DNA of 64,000 nucleotides from Gambelia wislizenii (taxonomy: Eukaryota; Chordata; Lepidosauria; Squamata; Crotaphytidae). Positions 1-13,045 of the stretch are shown in pieces. Position 1 is the stretch's first letter. Each line of letters begins with the position of its first letter. A model generated the notes under the pieces. It had not been told where the DNA came from and searched no databases. It saw only the letters and a program-made list of their open reading frames with translations. Made by a program: the position numbers and the translations under genes. Location: positions 187,800,501-187,864,500 of the forward strand of contig JAUMIR010000004.1 of assembly GCA_030847615.1 (NCBI GenBank), given 5' to 3'.

Positions 1-3
1 TAC

Positions 4-99
4 CATGTCATAACCACACATTGTCCCTTCTGCAGCTGGCATAAATTTGGTTTCACATTTTCTGCCAACTCGATGGCACCACAATGCTTTGCAAATATC
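4..99 (-). CDS. ADAMTS16: ADAMTS16 coding exon 11 (disintegrin-like domain, at window edge)
   Basis: A 96-bp, 32-codon exon, acceptor TCCCATTAG/GATATT. It encodes [20 protein letters not shown], then [12 protein letters not shown]. Only GTA of the presumed donor is inside the window, so this 3' end is the least certain boundary of the set. It is chosen because the human protein continues with Trp-Cys directly after Asp-Met, and the next codon here would not be Trp. Later exons lie to the left of the window. Confidence 0.87.
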
Positions 100-706
100 C
101 TAATGGGAGATAAGGACAGTAATAAATTATGGAATTAGGAATTATTAATTTCCAAATGTATCCATAGTAGGGCTGATAGTTCAGGATTGTTCCAGGCCCT
201 AAGGATTCTGAGTCAAAATGAGACCTTGGGACAGCCCTGCTGACAGGATTAATTGCTATGCATTAAGTACCAACTACAATTACTCACAACTTGTCATTCA
301 AAAACATTTGGATATTAAGAACAAAATCTCAGCTAAAAGGGCTGGCTATTCCAAGATCAAGGTGAAATGATGGAACTAGTCCTCACTGATTTAGAGAGAC
401 GGGACAAGGAACATTTAATCTAGCTGGATGCAACGCAGAGTGGAGGGTGAGCCCTGACACTACAATGACAAGGAAAGAAGAAGAAAGTTAAAGAAGTAAA
501 TGAATAGACTCCCTAGAGAGTGTGTGCAAGTTGCAGCAACAAATCAACTAAGCCTTGCAAAGTTCCTATTCTACTAGTTGAGCTATAGATTTGTGCAAAT
601 CCTTTCCTCTTGCCTGGAGCTGAGCTCATCAAAACTGAAGAATTTGCACCCTCCTCTCCCACCCAGAGATGACTCACAAAAACTTTAGAGTCAGGTTCAG
701 GCCCTG

Positions 707-737
<31 letters not shown>

Positions 738-3700
738 TTATTTATTTATTTATTTCTATCCCACCCCTCTGCAATGCAATCGGGGCGGCTTACAATATAA
801 AAACTCCATAATCGCAATACCCTAGCCCACCCACCCCTTAAATTAATAATAAATTATGAAGAATTAAAAACAAACAATAATTAAAAATATATATAAATTA
901 GAAGAAAAAAATTAAATATCTGGCAATCCTAGTTCATAGTTATAGCTAAGAATGGCAACAAGGAAGCAGAATTCTTTATTGTTGTTGTTGTGTGCCCTCA
1001 ATTCATTTTGTGACCATAAGGTGAACCTATCACAGAATTTGTTCAGAGGGGGGTTGCCCTTGTCTCCCTCTGAGTTGAGAGAGTGTGTGAGAGAGTGTGA
1101 CTCGCCCAAGGCCACCCAGTGGGTTTCCATGACCAAGCAGGGATTCAAACCCTGGTCTCCCAGTGTCCTAGTCCAACACTAAAACCACCACACCACACTG
1201 ACTCTTAGTATTCTTTATGTGTGGGTTATATTAACTACAAATGAGCCAGTATGGCAATACTTGGCCATGAAAACCCACAGGGTGATCTTGGGCAAATCAC
1301 ACACTCTCAGCCATCAGAAAACCCTGTGATAGGGTTGCCATAAGTCAGAAACAACCTGAAGGTACACAACAACAACAGCAGCATGTTAACTATGGAGCTT
1401 TTCTCTCTCATTTCTATTATAAAAAAAGAAAAAATAGAAGTAAAAGCCAAGTGATCCATTAACAGTAACAGGATTTGGATATACATAATTTCCGATTGAT
1501 TATAACCTGCCACAATGAATTTCACTTTATGGCCCCAAATCAGTTCTTAGTGATGATTAGAGTAAAGCCACTAAAACAACAGGATTCATGTGTTGATATG
1601 AGCCCTTAATAGATGCATTGTGCTTAGGGCTAGCAATTGGATTTAGGCCTGTTGTCAAGTAATGTACCTAGCTTATCAATCAAATGTTTCAAGCAAAGCC
1701 AAGAGGTTTTTCTCAGGGTTCCCCTGTCATTGGGATACAGGGGTTTTTCAGTGATGGCACCACAGTTTTGGAATGCTCTTCCAAGAGTTGATGCATCAAA
1801 TTAAATCCTTATTTTCCCAAGTTTTAAAACTTTTGTGGGTCTGTTTTTTCCCCTAGCTTTTATAGTACTGTTATGCCTCTTCTGTAGATATACTGTTGGA
1901 CTGTAGCTTAATTTTTTTATTGTATAAAATTTACTCTAATCCAAACAGCAAATCAGCATATGACATGAAAGTAATATTGAGGGAGCATGGAGTTGTGAAC
2001 TTAGCCATCTTAAATGGGCAAGTATGACATTCCAGGTCATTAACAGAAGAATATTCATTTAATGGCTGCAGAGGTTTTCTTAAATGGAGAATCTATGAGT
2101 TTTCTTGGAGAATTCTGGCAACTTGAGTTCTGTGAAGATGCTGAAATGCAGGAAACCCACATATATTATACTGAGTTACTTGGATAGGGTGGGCTGGAAA
2201 AGTGGGTTTATTACCTTTTTAAAGTCCATCATGCATAGCTTGGCTTTTTCTCCAAATTGCCACTTGCACTGAGTGGCTGCATCATACAGTTCTCCTGGAA
2301 GCTTCTCTGGATATTTGTACTCTTGCACAGGTTTAGGCTGATCAGCAAGACATAAGGACTGAGCAGAGCTACAAGAAACCCATACATGTTATGTTTGAGA
2401 ATGTCAAATACAAGTTTAGATGCCAAAGGAAGTTTGAAACAAATGTAGTTTGTTCTAGTGATTGATTTCTGAAATAAGACTACTTTAGGTCACAATGGTT
2501 TCTCCTAGAATTTCTTCTGCACAATAAGACCCAATAAAATCAGAGGAACTCAAATATAGGAATGCCAGGTTTTGAAAAGTGTCAATGTGGTGTAGTGGTT
2601 TGAGTGTTGGACAAGGACTCTGGGAAACCAGGGTTCGAATCTCTGCTTGGCCATGAAAACCCACTGGGTGACCTTGGGTGAGTCACGTTCTCCCAGCCTC
2701 TGAACAAATGCTGCCAAGAAAACCCTGTGATAAGTTCACCTTAGGGTTATCATAAGTTGGGAATGGTTTGAAGGCACACAACAACAACAATACATTCTGA
2801 AGAGGCACACCTGGAAGACTCTTTTACAAAGCTTCAAGGCTATATTTGTTTGATGCAACCAGGTCTGTGTACACTGTGTACCTTGTAAATGTCTGGAGAT
2901 ATTATACCTGCTTAAAAAATGATCAGCTAAGTATGTGTGAAGTACAAAAAACACACACATACAATTGTTGCAGACATCTTTGTTGGGCAGCACTCCCCCT
3001 CACATTATCTGATCCAAACATAATATGAGCAACTGATAACTCTGAATCACTGCGTGAGATACTCTATCACCAGTCCTATTCTGCTGCCAAGATCACTGAC
3101 TAAGGAGAGAATATGCCTGTCCCCCAATGAGTATCATTATATCTCTGAAGAGCAAACTACAGCACATCCTGGCAAGAGCAACATTTTCATCGTGGAGGTT
3201 AACCCTGAAAATGGGGGCATTGAGAAATCATTGTGATCCAGAAGAAGTGTGAGTGCAGCTCTGAAGACATATATGTCATCCTCGATTTTGCAATAAAGTA
3301 TCAGAGTTGTGTGAAATCACTGCTTATGTCTAGATTATTCAATTTCCATTAGTTTATTATTCTATATTATAATAAATGTAAGTTTGTTACCTCTTCAGAT
3401 GTGTGTGACAGGTGAATTTAAACATACCAACAAACATATTGGGGTCTCCAGTTTCCTGGGGTGAAATATGAATAAGGTTGGCAAAAGGAAAGGAACACTT
3501 GGAACACTGCCCTCAAGAGCTGTTTGCCCATAACAGGTTGGGGATGAAGGGAGTTGGAGGCCAATATAATTAGAAAATCTCTGTTGTAGAAAAATTGTCC
3601 TAGACCTTTGCATTTGACATCTTGGTTCTAAATGAGTAGAAGGGTTACAAAGCCCTGAGTATTGCTATAGTTCATTATCATATAACTAGGAATATCTTCA

Positions 3701-6700
3701 TTCACATTGCCAGCTACAAAATCTGGGGGATACACTAGGTCTTTCCAAACTGGAATATGTACTGTACATTGTAACTGCCCAGTTCTAACTAGTATTCAAA
3801 TTAGCATGTCTGACATTTTTGATATGCCACAACCTCAGCACATATAATGTTAGTGGCTGAGAATATGCAGAAGGCTAAACTATGCCCAGCATAGCAGAGA
3901 ATCTAGCTTTCAACATTAAAAAACAAAATCTCTTGCTACGGTTGGTGTCCCAAAGCTCCTCATTTGGATTAAATAATACTTATAATTGAGTTGACATCTC
4001 AATGCCTTCAGTTTTACAATACCTAACTTGACATCCAGATGCCTTCAATTTTGTCCTGCTGAAAAACAAGATTAATTCATCCTGTGGATGTCAGACATGT
4101 GTGCCTCTGTCCTAATATTAACCCATTCTTCTAAAATAAGAATTGTCATGCTGGCATCATGAAACAGAATGAGATAGTTTTCTATTAATATAGGAAGTGA
4201 CAGAATAATATGATCTTAGTACGTCTGAAAGAAATTAGCACAGCCAAGCTAACCATAGGATCCTGTGTTAAGATACATAACATCCCTAACACATCATCAG
4301 TCTTACAAGTGACAAAAAAAAACAAGACAGCTTGAAAACACCACTGTGTTATCCTTATCAAGCTCGCTGTCTGTATCTTTTCTGTTTTCAGAAAGATGAA
4401 CACATCCCACTTATGAGTGCTTGAAAAGAATGCCCATGATAAAATGTATAGTCATACATAATTGAGTGCCAATATGGCATAATGGCAAGGGTGCCCTATT
4501 AGCAGTGGAGAAACCCATATTAATAACTTAACTGATCCATGAGGTTGACTGGGTGACACTGGGTCTATCCCATTAACATGCTCCACTCCACCACCCATGT
4601 GATCCTGAAGTGCATTAACAGAAGGAGGCCTAGATCTATGTGCTTTCTACTCAAATGGGTGAACTCAGAAATATTTTGAACCACCAACATTCATTTTACA
4701 CATTATATAGCACTGAGCCTGGATCGGCCACCAAATGTTACATTCAGCGAGGAGCTACAGCCACAGCCAACCATAGCTTTATGATGACTACAAATGTATG
4801 ATATGTGAACTCTTTACAATTCAAACTTAGTTTTAGGTTTATGTGCTTTTAAGATGTCATGGGTGTTGCATTACAGAAAATCCATCATCTGACCTACTTT
4901 TGAGATTTACTCAAAAGAGAATCATTCAACAGAAATCGCATCATACAGAAAGCCATGGCTGAGCTATTTTGCTTTTGAATGGGCAAATGGTTTCTTCTAG
5001 AAAGAGAATTATCCCATAACAATAAAAGAGCTGCTGTGATTGACTGGGATTCATGTCTGCCCTAGGAGAACCAGCATGTTATAGTGGTTTGAGTGTTGGA
5101 CTAGGATTTGTAGACTAGGGTTCAAATCCCTGCTCAGACTTGGAAACCCACTGGGTGATCTTGGACAAGTAACCACCTTTTAGCTTTGGAGGAAGGCAAG
5201 GAAAAAAACCTCCTCTGAATCAGTCTTGTCAAGAAAACTCCATTATAGGTTCACCTTAGGGTCACCATAAATTAAAAAAAAATGACTTGAAGACATACAA
5301 CAACAACAATTAGGACTGAGTAGGGAGGAGGTGAATAACTTGAATGGACATGCAATAGAAGGGATCAAAAACAGGTACAGAAAAAGTAAAAAACAAATAT
5401 ATTCACTCAACAAATACATATAATTCTCAAGGTATTTTGAGGAAACTCGTTTATGGGAGAAGGGTGTACTGCTTCTTGGAGGGAAAAACACCTGCATTCC
5501 CCTCAAATTCCTCTTAATAAAAAGTTTCTTTGAAACACCTTGGGTAGACCCAAGCCCTCACCTTTCAAGAATCCTGAAACAGGCAGAGGGTAGAAACAAG
5601 GCAAAGTTTGGTCCCAGCCTCCCAGATTCCTTCTGACTTTCTTGGATGTTCCATTTAAGAGAGAAACGCAGCCCTGCTGAGACAGTGGGCCCTTTGCTTG
5701 TCTCAGAGCTCTAGCAAATGTCCAGACTCTCCACTCTCTGAATTCCAGTCCTGACTGCTTTCTATGAATGTTTTTGATCAGTTCTGGTATACTGAGTCAC
5801 AGGCAGCTTGAAACATGATCACTCACTGCTCTCAGAAGGGGTGCTAAACCAACCTTTTCAGTGACCAGCATTTGACTCACTTGCCTGGAACACATACCTT
5901 AGAAATTTGTAGAGATACTGACGACTACATGCTGACCAGGAAAAGACTCCATTGTGGCCTGCCAGGGTGGGGGACATGATGTTTCCTTCAGATTTTTTGC
6001 AAATATTTCCTTCTCCATCATGGACCATGCCAAAGCTGTAAAAAGAAAACATGATAAGCCATATTTCCTCTTTATAAATACTGCCAGCTTTAGCACTGAA
6101 AAGATATAAGCAGAATCTCAAACACATCTTTGCTTGTTGTACAGAATTTTTAGTCTTCTTCTGTTTTGTTTTTTTAAAAAATACCACAGGTTTATTTAAA
6201 AAAATAATGGTCAGGGATTCTTAGAAATTCTTGGAATAAATGTACTCAATATGCTGCTTCAGATATGGTTGCCATTGTATGCATGTGTGTGCATTTCCAT
6301 GGGTATACATATGACATTCAGATCATTTGGGGCAGAAAAGGCCTCAAGAAAAAAGGGCAGTTTTTTCTCCATCTGCATCAGTGTAAAACCCCCACTGTTG
6401 GTTTGTAGGATTGGTCTGACATATCTTAACAATCCAGAAAGCAAAAACACAACATTTTTGAGCACACACACACACTTTTTAATATATACAATTATCCCAC
6501 AAGATGCATAACATGAACACAGCAAGAAATGCACAGAACACAATATCCTCCAGCATCATCCTGATTAATTACAGTATATAACAGTTAGTAATTAGTACAT
6601 TTCTTCTTGTTAAAGAACAAACACAACAGTAGTTGTGCATTTAACATATGTTTGACACATTATAATGATGCTTCACTTTTGCTCTGCAATAAAGAAACAC

Positions 6701-9700
6701 TGATTGATCGTCCACGTAATATATGACCACAATAGCTCAATTCTGGAGATTATCAGAAGTGGGGGAATGCACCAAAAAACCATACTCCCAACCATGTCAA
6801 AAGATGGCTATGGAAACAGAAAGGGTGACCTTACCAGATGCCTGTGTCCTTCAGCTGTTCTGAGGGCATAGTGCGCTGCCAAAGATGAGGCTTCCCTTTT
6901 GCATTGATGGGGACAAACCACTAATAAAAAGGGACACCTTACTGACACCCACGTTATGTCCCCAGAACACTGGAGGATGTCATCATCTTATAATCTCCCC
7001 CCCCCCCTTCCTGTTCTCCTAGTGATATTTTGATATAGTTTTGCCTTGTCTGATATTTTATTTTATTTATTTGTTTTATGGATATTTTTAAAAAGAAAAA
7101 AACAACCCACAGGTTAAATTATTCTCCCAGGGCAGTTTATAACAGAACAATGAAAAACTATGATCAATCAAAAATGATGACTTGAAGTGGTTTGCAAACA
7201 CTGTTTATGCTTTACTCTGCTCTGATATGTTTCTGTATTGACAAGCTATAGTTATGACCACTGTTCCAGCTCCAAAGGCCATAAGCCCCAGAAACTTGAA
7301 AACCAACCAGACTGAAAGGGAAGGCACACACATACCATATATTCCAGTGTATAAGATGACTGGGCATATGAGATGACCCCCCAATTTTCAAGTAAAAATC
7401 TAGAGTTTGGCATATATTCGCCGTATAAGACCACCCCCCAATTTGGTTGGCTGGCTGGGGGAGCCTTGCCAGCTGATCCTCTTTGTTTCCCAATTCACGA
7501 GGATCTCCTCGTGAGTTGGGAAAGTGAACAGGATCAGCTGGCAGGGTCCTCCCAGCCAGCCAGCCACTACATTTGCCCCTCTCTTCCACCATCGGATACT
7601 CCCCAAAGGGGGTGAAGACAGAGGAGGGGGCCGAATGAACCCAGTATGCCTCGGCCACCGCCTGTTCCCTTTGCAAAGGGAATGAAGATGGAGGGGATGG
7701 GCGGTGTCCATGGCAAACTGCGGCATTCACCCCTCTCTTCCACCTTACAGTCACCCTTGACTTGAAGGTGGAAGAAAGGGGTGAATATACTCGGTCTCCC
7801 TCAGCAGCTGCCCATTCCCTCCATCTTCCTTCCCTTTGCGAAGGGAAGGACGATGGAGGGAATGGGCAGCCACCAAGGCAAACCGTGGCATTCACCACTC
7901 TCTTCCACCTTCCAGTCAAACTTGACTCGAAGGTGGGGGAAAGGGGCGAAAATACCCGGTTTGCCTCATCCACCCCGCTCCCTATGTCTTCATTCTCTTT
8001 GGAAGGGAATGAAGACAGATGGGATGGGCAGCCACCAAGGCAAACTGCGGGATTCACCCCTCTCTTCCACCTTCTAGGAAGGTGGAAGAAAGGAGCAAAT
8101 GTACCCAGTTTGCCTCGGCCACTGTAAGGGTGGCTCGAGGGGGGGATTTTCAACCACCCACCCTCTCCCCGAGGCTGTGATCGGGAGCCCGATGGTGCCT
8201 TCAGGGAGGGTGGAAGGGTGGCTCTGGGGGGGGGGGCTTTTCAGCCACCCACCCCCTCCTGAGGCCGCGACTGGGAGCCCGATCACGCCTTCAAGTAGGG
8301 TGAAAGGGTGGCTCCGGGGGGGGGGGCTTTCCAGCCATCCACCCCCTCCCCGAGGCCGTGATCCAGGAAGGTGGACAAAAGGGGCGAAAATGCCCGGTTT
8401 GCCTCATCTGCCGCCCTCCCTCCGTCTTCATTCTCTTTGGAAGGGAATGAAAACGGGGGAAGCAGGGGTGACGGCTGCAAACCACTTGATTCGCCCCTTT
8501 CTTCCACCTTCTAGGAAGGTGGAAGAAAGGAGCAAACGTACACCATTTGCCTCAGCTGCCGCTCGATTTCCTGTATGTTTGTTCCCTTTGGGAACAGGAG
8601 ATCCAGCGGCGGTCGCGGCAAACTACAACATTCGCCCCCCTCCTCTGTCTTCAGTTGCTCCCCAAAGGGGGAGAAGGCAGAGGAGGGGGGTGAATGAACC
8701 GGTAAACACTTTGCCTCACCCCCCCCACCCGATCTCCTGCCTCTTTGCTCCATTTGCAAAGGGAGCGAAGAGGCAGGAGATCCATGGGCAGGTGAAGCAA
8801 AGTGTATCCGGCATATAAGACGACCCCCAATTTTGGAGGATATTTTTCAGGGCTCAAAGGTCATCTTATACGCCGGAATATATGATAGCTCTCAGGTATG
8901 GTTTGCCTTCTGATATGGAAGCTTGAACCATGGTCTGGATTCTAACCACAATTTATGTACAATTTGTCTTGGGGCTTGTCTAGACAAGAAGACATAATGT
9001 GGACTGCAGCACAGTGATGTAAATTTGCAGCAGCATTCATTTGTCTCCATGTTTTTTTTATTTTGTTTTTTGTTTTTTTGCAAAACTGCTGGTATGCAAA
9101 GCTAACTGTGTTTGATGTTCACACAGAGCCATGCCTACAAATCAAGATGGTAGCCATGAGTGAATTACTTGTGTTTTTATTTTCCACAAGTTGCCACCAT
9201 TGAACAGTAGTTTTTTTTAACTATAAACCTAAGGTGCACAAGTGTGACCTTCTGTTTAGCAAGCTGTTTGGTCACCTCAGTGCATTGAAAAAAGCTCACA
9301 ATCATGACTGCGAAAATCCAAAATGGTGGTTCTTGCAACTTTGTTGCTGGAAAGCCACATGTCCAACCAATCAGCTTTCCACTTCTGCTCTTATCTGGGA
9401 ATGTGCTGTGATGCAATTCAGTTGTCCTAAGTAGTGGGAATGCACATTTCCCCCACATTAAAAAAAAAAAAACAAAACCTTGGGAGAAGTCACAAAGTCT
9501 TTTTTTGTGTGTGTGTAATTTTTGGGGTTTTCGCCCCCCCCCTTCTGAATACTACAAATTACTAAAGGATTTCATTAGGACAAAAGGTATTCTCGAATTG
9601 CATGAGGAGTTTTTCACTGTCCAGAAAACCCTCTGGTCTCTAATTGATCCAAGCTAACTCTCCAACTTGTTATGAAGGGTTTATAACTTGTCATTATGAG

Positions 9701-12700
9701 GGATTCTGCAATTCAGTCAAAATTGTTTATTTTTCTTAAAATATGCACACAAACTTACTTATGTCCAGACTCATGAGCAATAGTAAAAGCCAGTCCGAGT
9801 CCAGTATCTTCATTGACTGTGCAGCTGCGATATTTACTGCACATTCCACTGATTGGAGCAAATCCTGGCAAATTAAACGGAAAAGGAAGGAAAATAATAT
9901 TTCTTGGGAAACAGCATTCCTTGGGAAAATACCCTTGAAAATGGTATTTTAACTAATACAAAACAAGAAAAAACACCCCAAACAGCCTGGTTTGCTGCCT
10001 TTGAAATGCTGATATAATAGCTGCCAATTTAACATTCATGTTAAATTCATGAGTCAGGAACAGGTTCTTCTGAATTACATCAGTGGCAACTGGATCCCTC
10101 CACTTCCCCAAACATAGCACCACTTCCTTACTGAAACCACTGGACACATCTTCAATGCTGAGAAAAGAAAAAGATGCTTCCCCCCGCCCCCACCATAACA
10201 CAAGAATTTGGAAATGTTGTAATGTTATCATGTTATCATGAAAATGTAATTTTTTGTCATTACTCATTTCCACCCATTAAAAATATATAATAAGTTACTC
10301 ACCAGTAATCTCCTATTAGCTCATTATTTTAAAATTATTATCCCCCCTCCAATTTACAAATACAAGAAATGACCAAAAGGGGGCAGTAAGGAGTAGTGCT
10401 ACTTGTTAATTCTAAGCAGATTATCAGACGTGGTGGAACACAGCAAAAATTCATGTTCCAAACCATGCCAGAAGAACAGGAGGAGCGACATTATCAGATG
10501 CCACGTCCTTCTGCTGTCCTGGGGGTGAAGCGCTAACATGGATGAGGCTTCCCTTTCTTATTGACAGGGAGCAGCCACAAATAAAAAGTGATGCCTTATT
10601 CACAGCTATGCTGTGCCCCTGGGATGCTGAAGGATGTTGTCATCTGATATTCTTGCCTGTTCCAGTTCTTGTTGTGAACTTCTGATGTGGTATTTGCCTC
10701 GTCTGATAATCTCCTAATATCGATACCATCATAATAAATAATGATAAAAGCACTTGTTGCTTTGTTGTTGTTGTTAACAATTAGTTAGTCCAGGCTCTGT
10801 CCATGATGCTCAGTGGCTGCTGTGCTTTATTCAAGCATTTATGACACCCTCTCCTTACCTCAGAAGCTCCAATTGTTTTATGATTGAAGCCAGCATGGTA
10901 TAGAGGGTAGAATATTATAGTCTGACTTGGGCTTTACAAATCCCTTCTGAGCCATTAATCTAGCTTTGAGGAAGTCTTTATGTCTCAGACTTACCCATTA
11001 CATGGGACGTTGTAAGGAAGAAGTGGATTTTATGCTTGTAGCGTGGACAATTGCTCTTCAAGATGCCAGCTAATCCATTCTGTTTCCTCTACTCTCCCCA
11101 AAGTTTTCCATTTCTTGGCTAACAGTCAGTTCTTATTCTCTGGCCAGTGAACATACTCAGTCCTAATATAGTTTTTTGGGGTGAGGTTTTCCTGCTTAAA
11201 CCCCCCAATGCTTTTGTGCTCCATCAACAACACTTGAGGCCCTCCCAAACCTACTGATACCTCCCTCTTGTGCATGGAGGATTACTTTTGGTGACATAAG
11301 CAATGATACTTAGAGCCTAAATGTTGGAAATACAGGGAATGAGGAGAAGCTTAGGGAGCTGGGTATGTTTAGCCTGGAGAAGAGAAGGTTAAGAGGTTAC
11401 ATGGTAGCTATGTTTAAATATCTGAAGGGATGTCATACTGAGGATGGAGCAAGCTTGTTTTCTGCTGCTCAGAGACTAGGACATGGAACAATGGGTTCAA
11501 ACTACAGGAAAAGAGATTCCACCTAAACATTAGGAAGAACTTCCTGACAATACAAGCTGTTTGGCATTGGAATGTGCTGCCTCAAAGTGTGGTGAAGTCT
11601 CCTTCTTTGGAAGTTTTTAAACAGGCTGGATGGCCATCTGTTGGGAATGATTTGATTGTGCATACCCGCAGGGCAGGGGGCTGTACTGGGTGGCCCTTGT
11701 GGTCTCTTCCAACTGTACGATACTATGATTCCATTTTTATTCCGCCAAACCCAGAGTAACATACATACAAACAGAGGAAAATAAGAAGATGCTCAGTTCT
11801 CATGCCCCTCATATAGTTTGTCAGCAAGTTATGTTGCTTAACATCACTTTCACCAGTGATGGAAGCTGCAGTGATAATGACAGTTCTCATTAGGGCTTGG
11901 TTGGGCCTAGGGTCCTTTTGTTGCTGAATAGTAATCATGATACAAAATTCTGAAAACATTTTAAAATAATACAACCAATCTTGATTGCACCCATTGCTTG
12001 TCAAGCCAGATACTGGACTAAGAAATGTGGCCAGTTTTGTCACAGACTTTAAGGTGCTAGGGCCAATGATTCAGGGACAATGATAATGCTACCTGGTAAG
12101 CAATGACTTACCCAAGGTATCACATGGCTCATTCTTCCAGGAACAGATATCAAGGCCTGTCAATAAAATGGCATGGTCATGGCGGCTTCCATCCCTTCCC
12201 ATCAGCCCAGATTGCCATTGGCAGAAACTGCTCAAAGTGTGGTCAGCATGGTGATTGATCATGAGCCCCGGCTGCAGACAAGTTAAAAAGAAGAAACTCC
12301 TCTTCATTGGTAACAGGAACATCAAATAAACTTTACTTTTTTCACAGTGGCAATTTTATCAAAACATACAAAAATCTATGGAAAACAAAGAACAGTGGAA
12401 CACCAATGCTTTTGTTCTAGTGAGTGGAAATGAAACCACAAATTTAGAGAAGACAAATGTTTCACACATTGGATAGTGAACCTTTTGTCTACCTTGTGGA
12501 ATCAAAGAGTCAACTTTAGGGATTTCAAAGGGTTTCCTTCCCTCTGGAGAATCAGGATAGTGATAATGTCAGCCTTTTGGAACAACTATCTTGTCATATG
12601 CAAACCAGTTTCCATGCTTGGAAAATGATCAGTGGCTGGGCCAGAACTTCGATCCTTTGGTTTTAAAATTAACCCATTAATGTTGATGGCAGAAAAGGGG

Positions 12701-12979
12701 GAAATTAATTTGTTTTTGTTAATGCTGAAAAGAGAAATTTAATTAATCATTCATTCATTCATTCAATCAATCATTAGTTTTAAATAAACAATGGAATTTA
12801 CAGAGAATAACACATTGGGTTGTGATCATTGCCCCCACCACCCTCTTGTAAAGTGCTGTTTTTATAGCTTTTAATTTGCCTTCCCCAACATCAAGAAGTA
12901 GCTGTAATGGGTAGGAATTGCAATTCCTCAGGAATTTCTTTAAACTAAAGAACTTTAGGGGCAAGGAGTGAGAGAGTGA

Positions 12980-13045
<66 letters not shown>

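Larger units (their letters stand above)
100..2214 (-). other. ADAMTS16 intron 10
   Basis: No coding sequence. It contains an (AAT)n/(TTTA)n microsatellite with a degenerate repeat at about 705-910, a minus-strand tRNA-derived SINE (971-1203), a plus-strand SINE 3' part (1236-1386) and an L2/CR1-like LINE fragment (about 1690-1955). The rest, including 100-700, shows nothing recognisable. Confidence 0.7.
2369..5897 (-). other. ADAMTS16 intron 9
   Basis: It holds plus-strand SINEs at 2577-2791 and 5069-5311 and a degenerate SINE-like stretch at 4469-4600. The intervals 2800-4460 and 5320-5890 show no gene and no repeat I can name; short ORFs there have no recognisable protein content. Confidence 0.6.
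6036..9758 (-). other. ADAMTS16 intron 8
   Basis: The intron opens with unremarkable AT-rich DNA (6036-6740), then carries a Harbinger-like MITE (6745-7058), the 1.55-kb inverted-repeat element with palindromic units (7336-8884) and a roughly 660-bp interspersed repeat (8969-9627). Confidence 0.65.
9865..12111 (-). other. ADAMTS16 intron 7
   Basis: It contains a TAA-flanked Harbinger-like MITE (10416-10714), a degenerate tRNA-SINE (10890-11030) and a CR1 3' fragment (11345-11732). The intervals 9865-10410, 11030-11340 and 11735-12110 show nothing identifiable. Confidence 0.65.

Noticed and set aside
2577..2660. tRNA gene candidate (A and B boxes)
   Set aside because: The boxes belong to a SINE head followed by SINE body and AAC tail; no cloverleaf of a functional tRNA was found.
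7212..8153. 313-codon minus ORF
   Set aside because: It runs through the palindromic unit array; the unit periodicity and mirrored ORFs on the other strand (for example 8099-8818) show repeat DNA, not a gene.
7767..8515. CRISPR-like spaced repeats
   Set aside because: The units are long, palindromic and contiguous, with no unique spacers, in a vertebrate intron.
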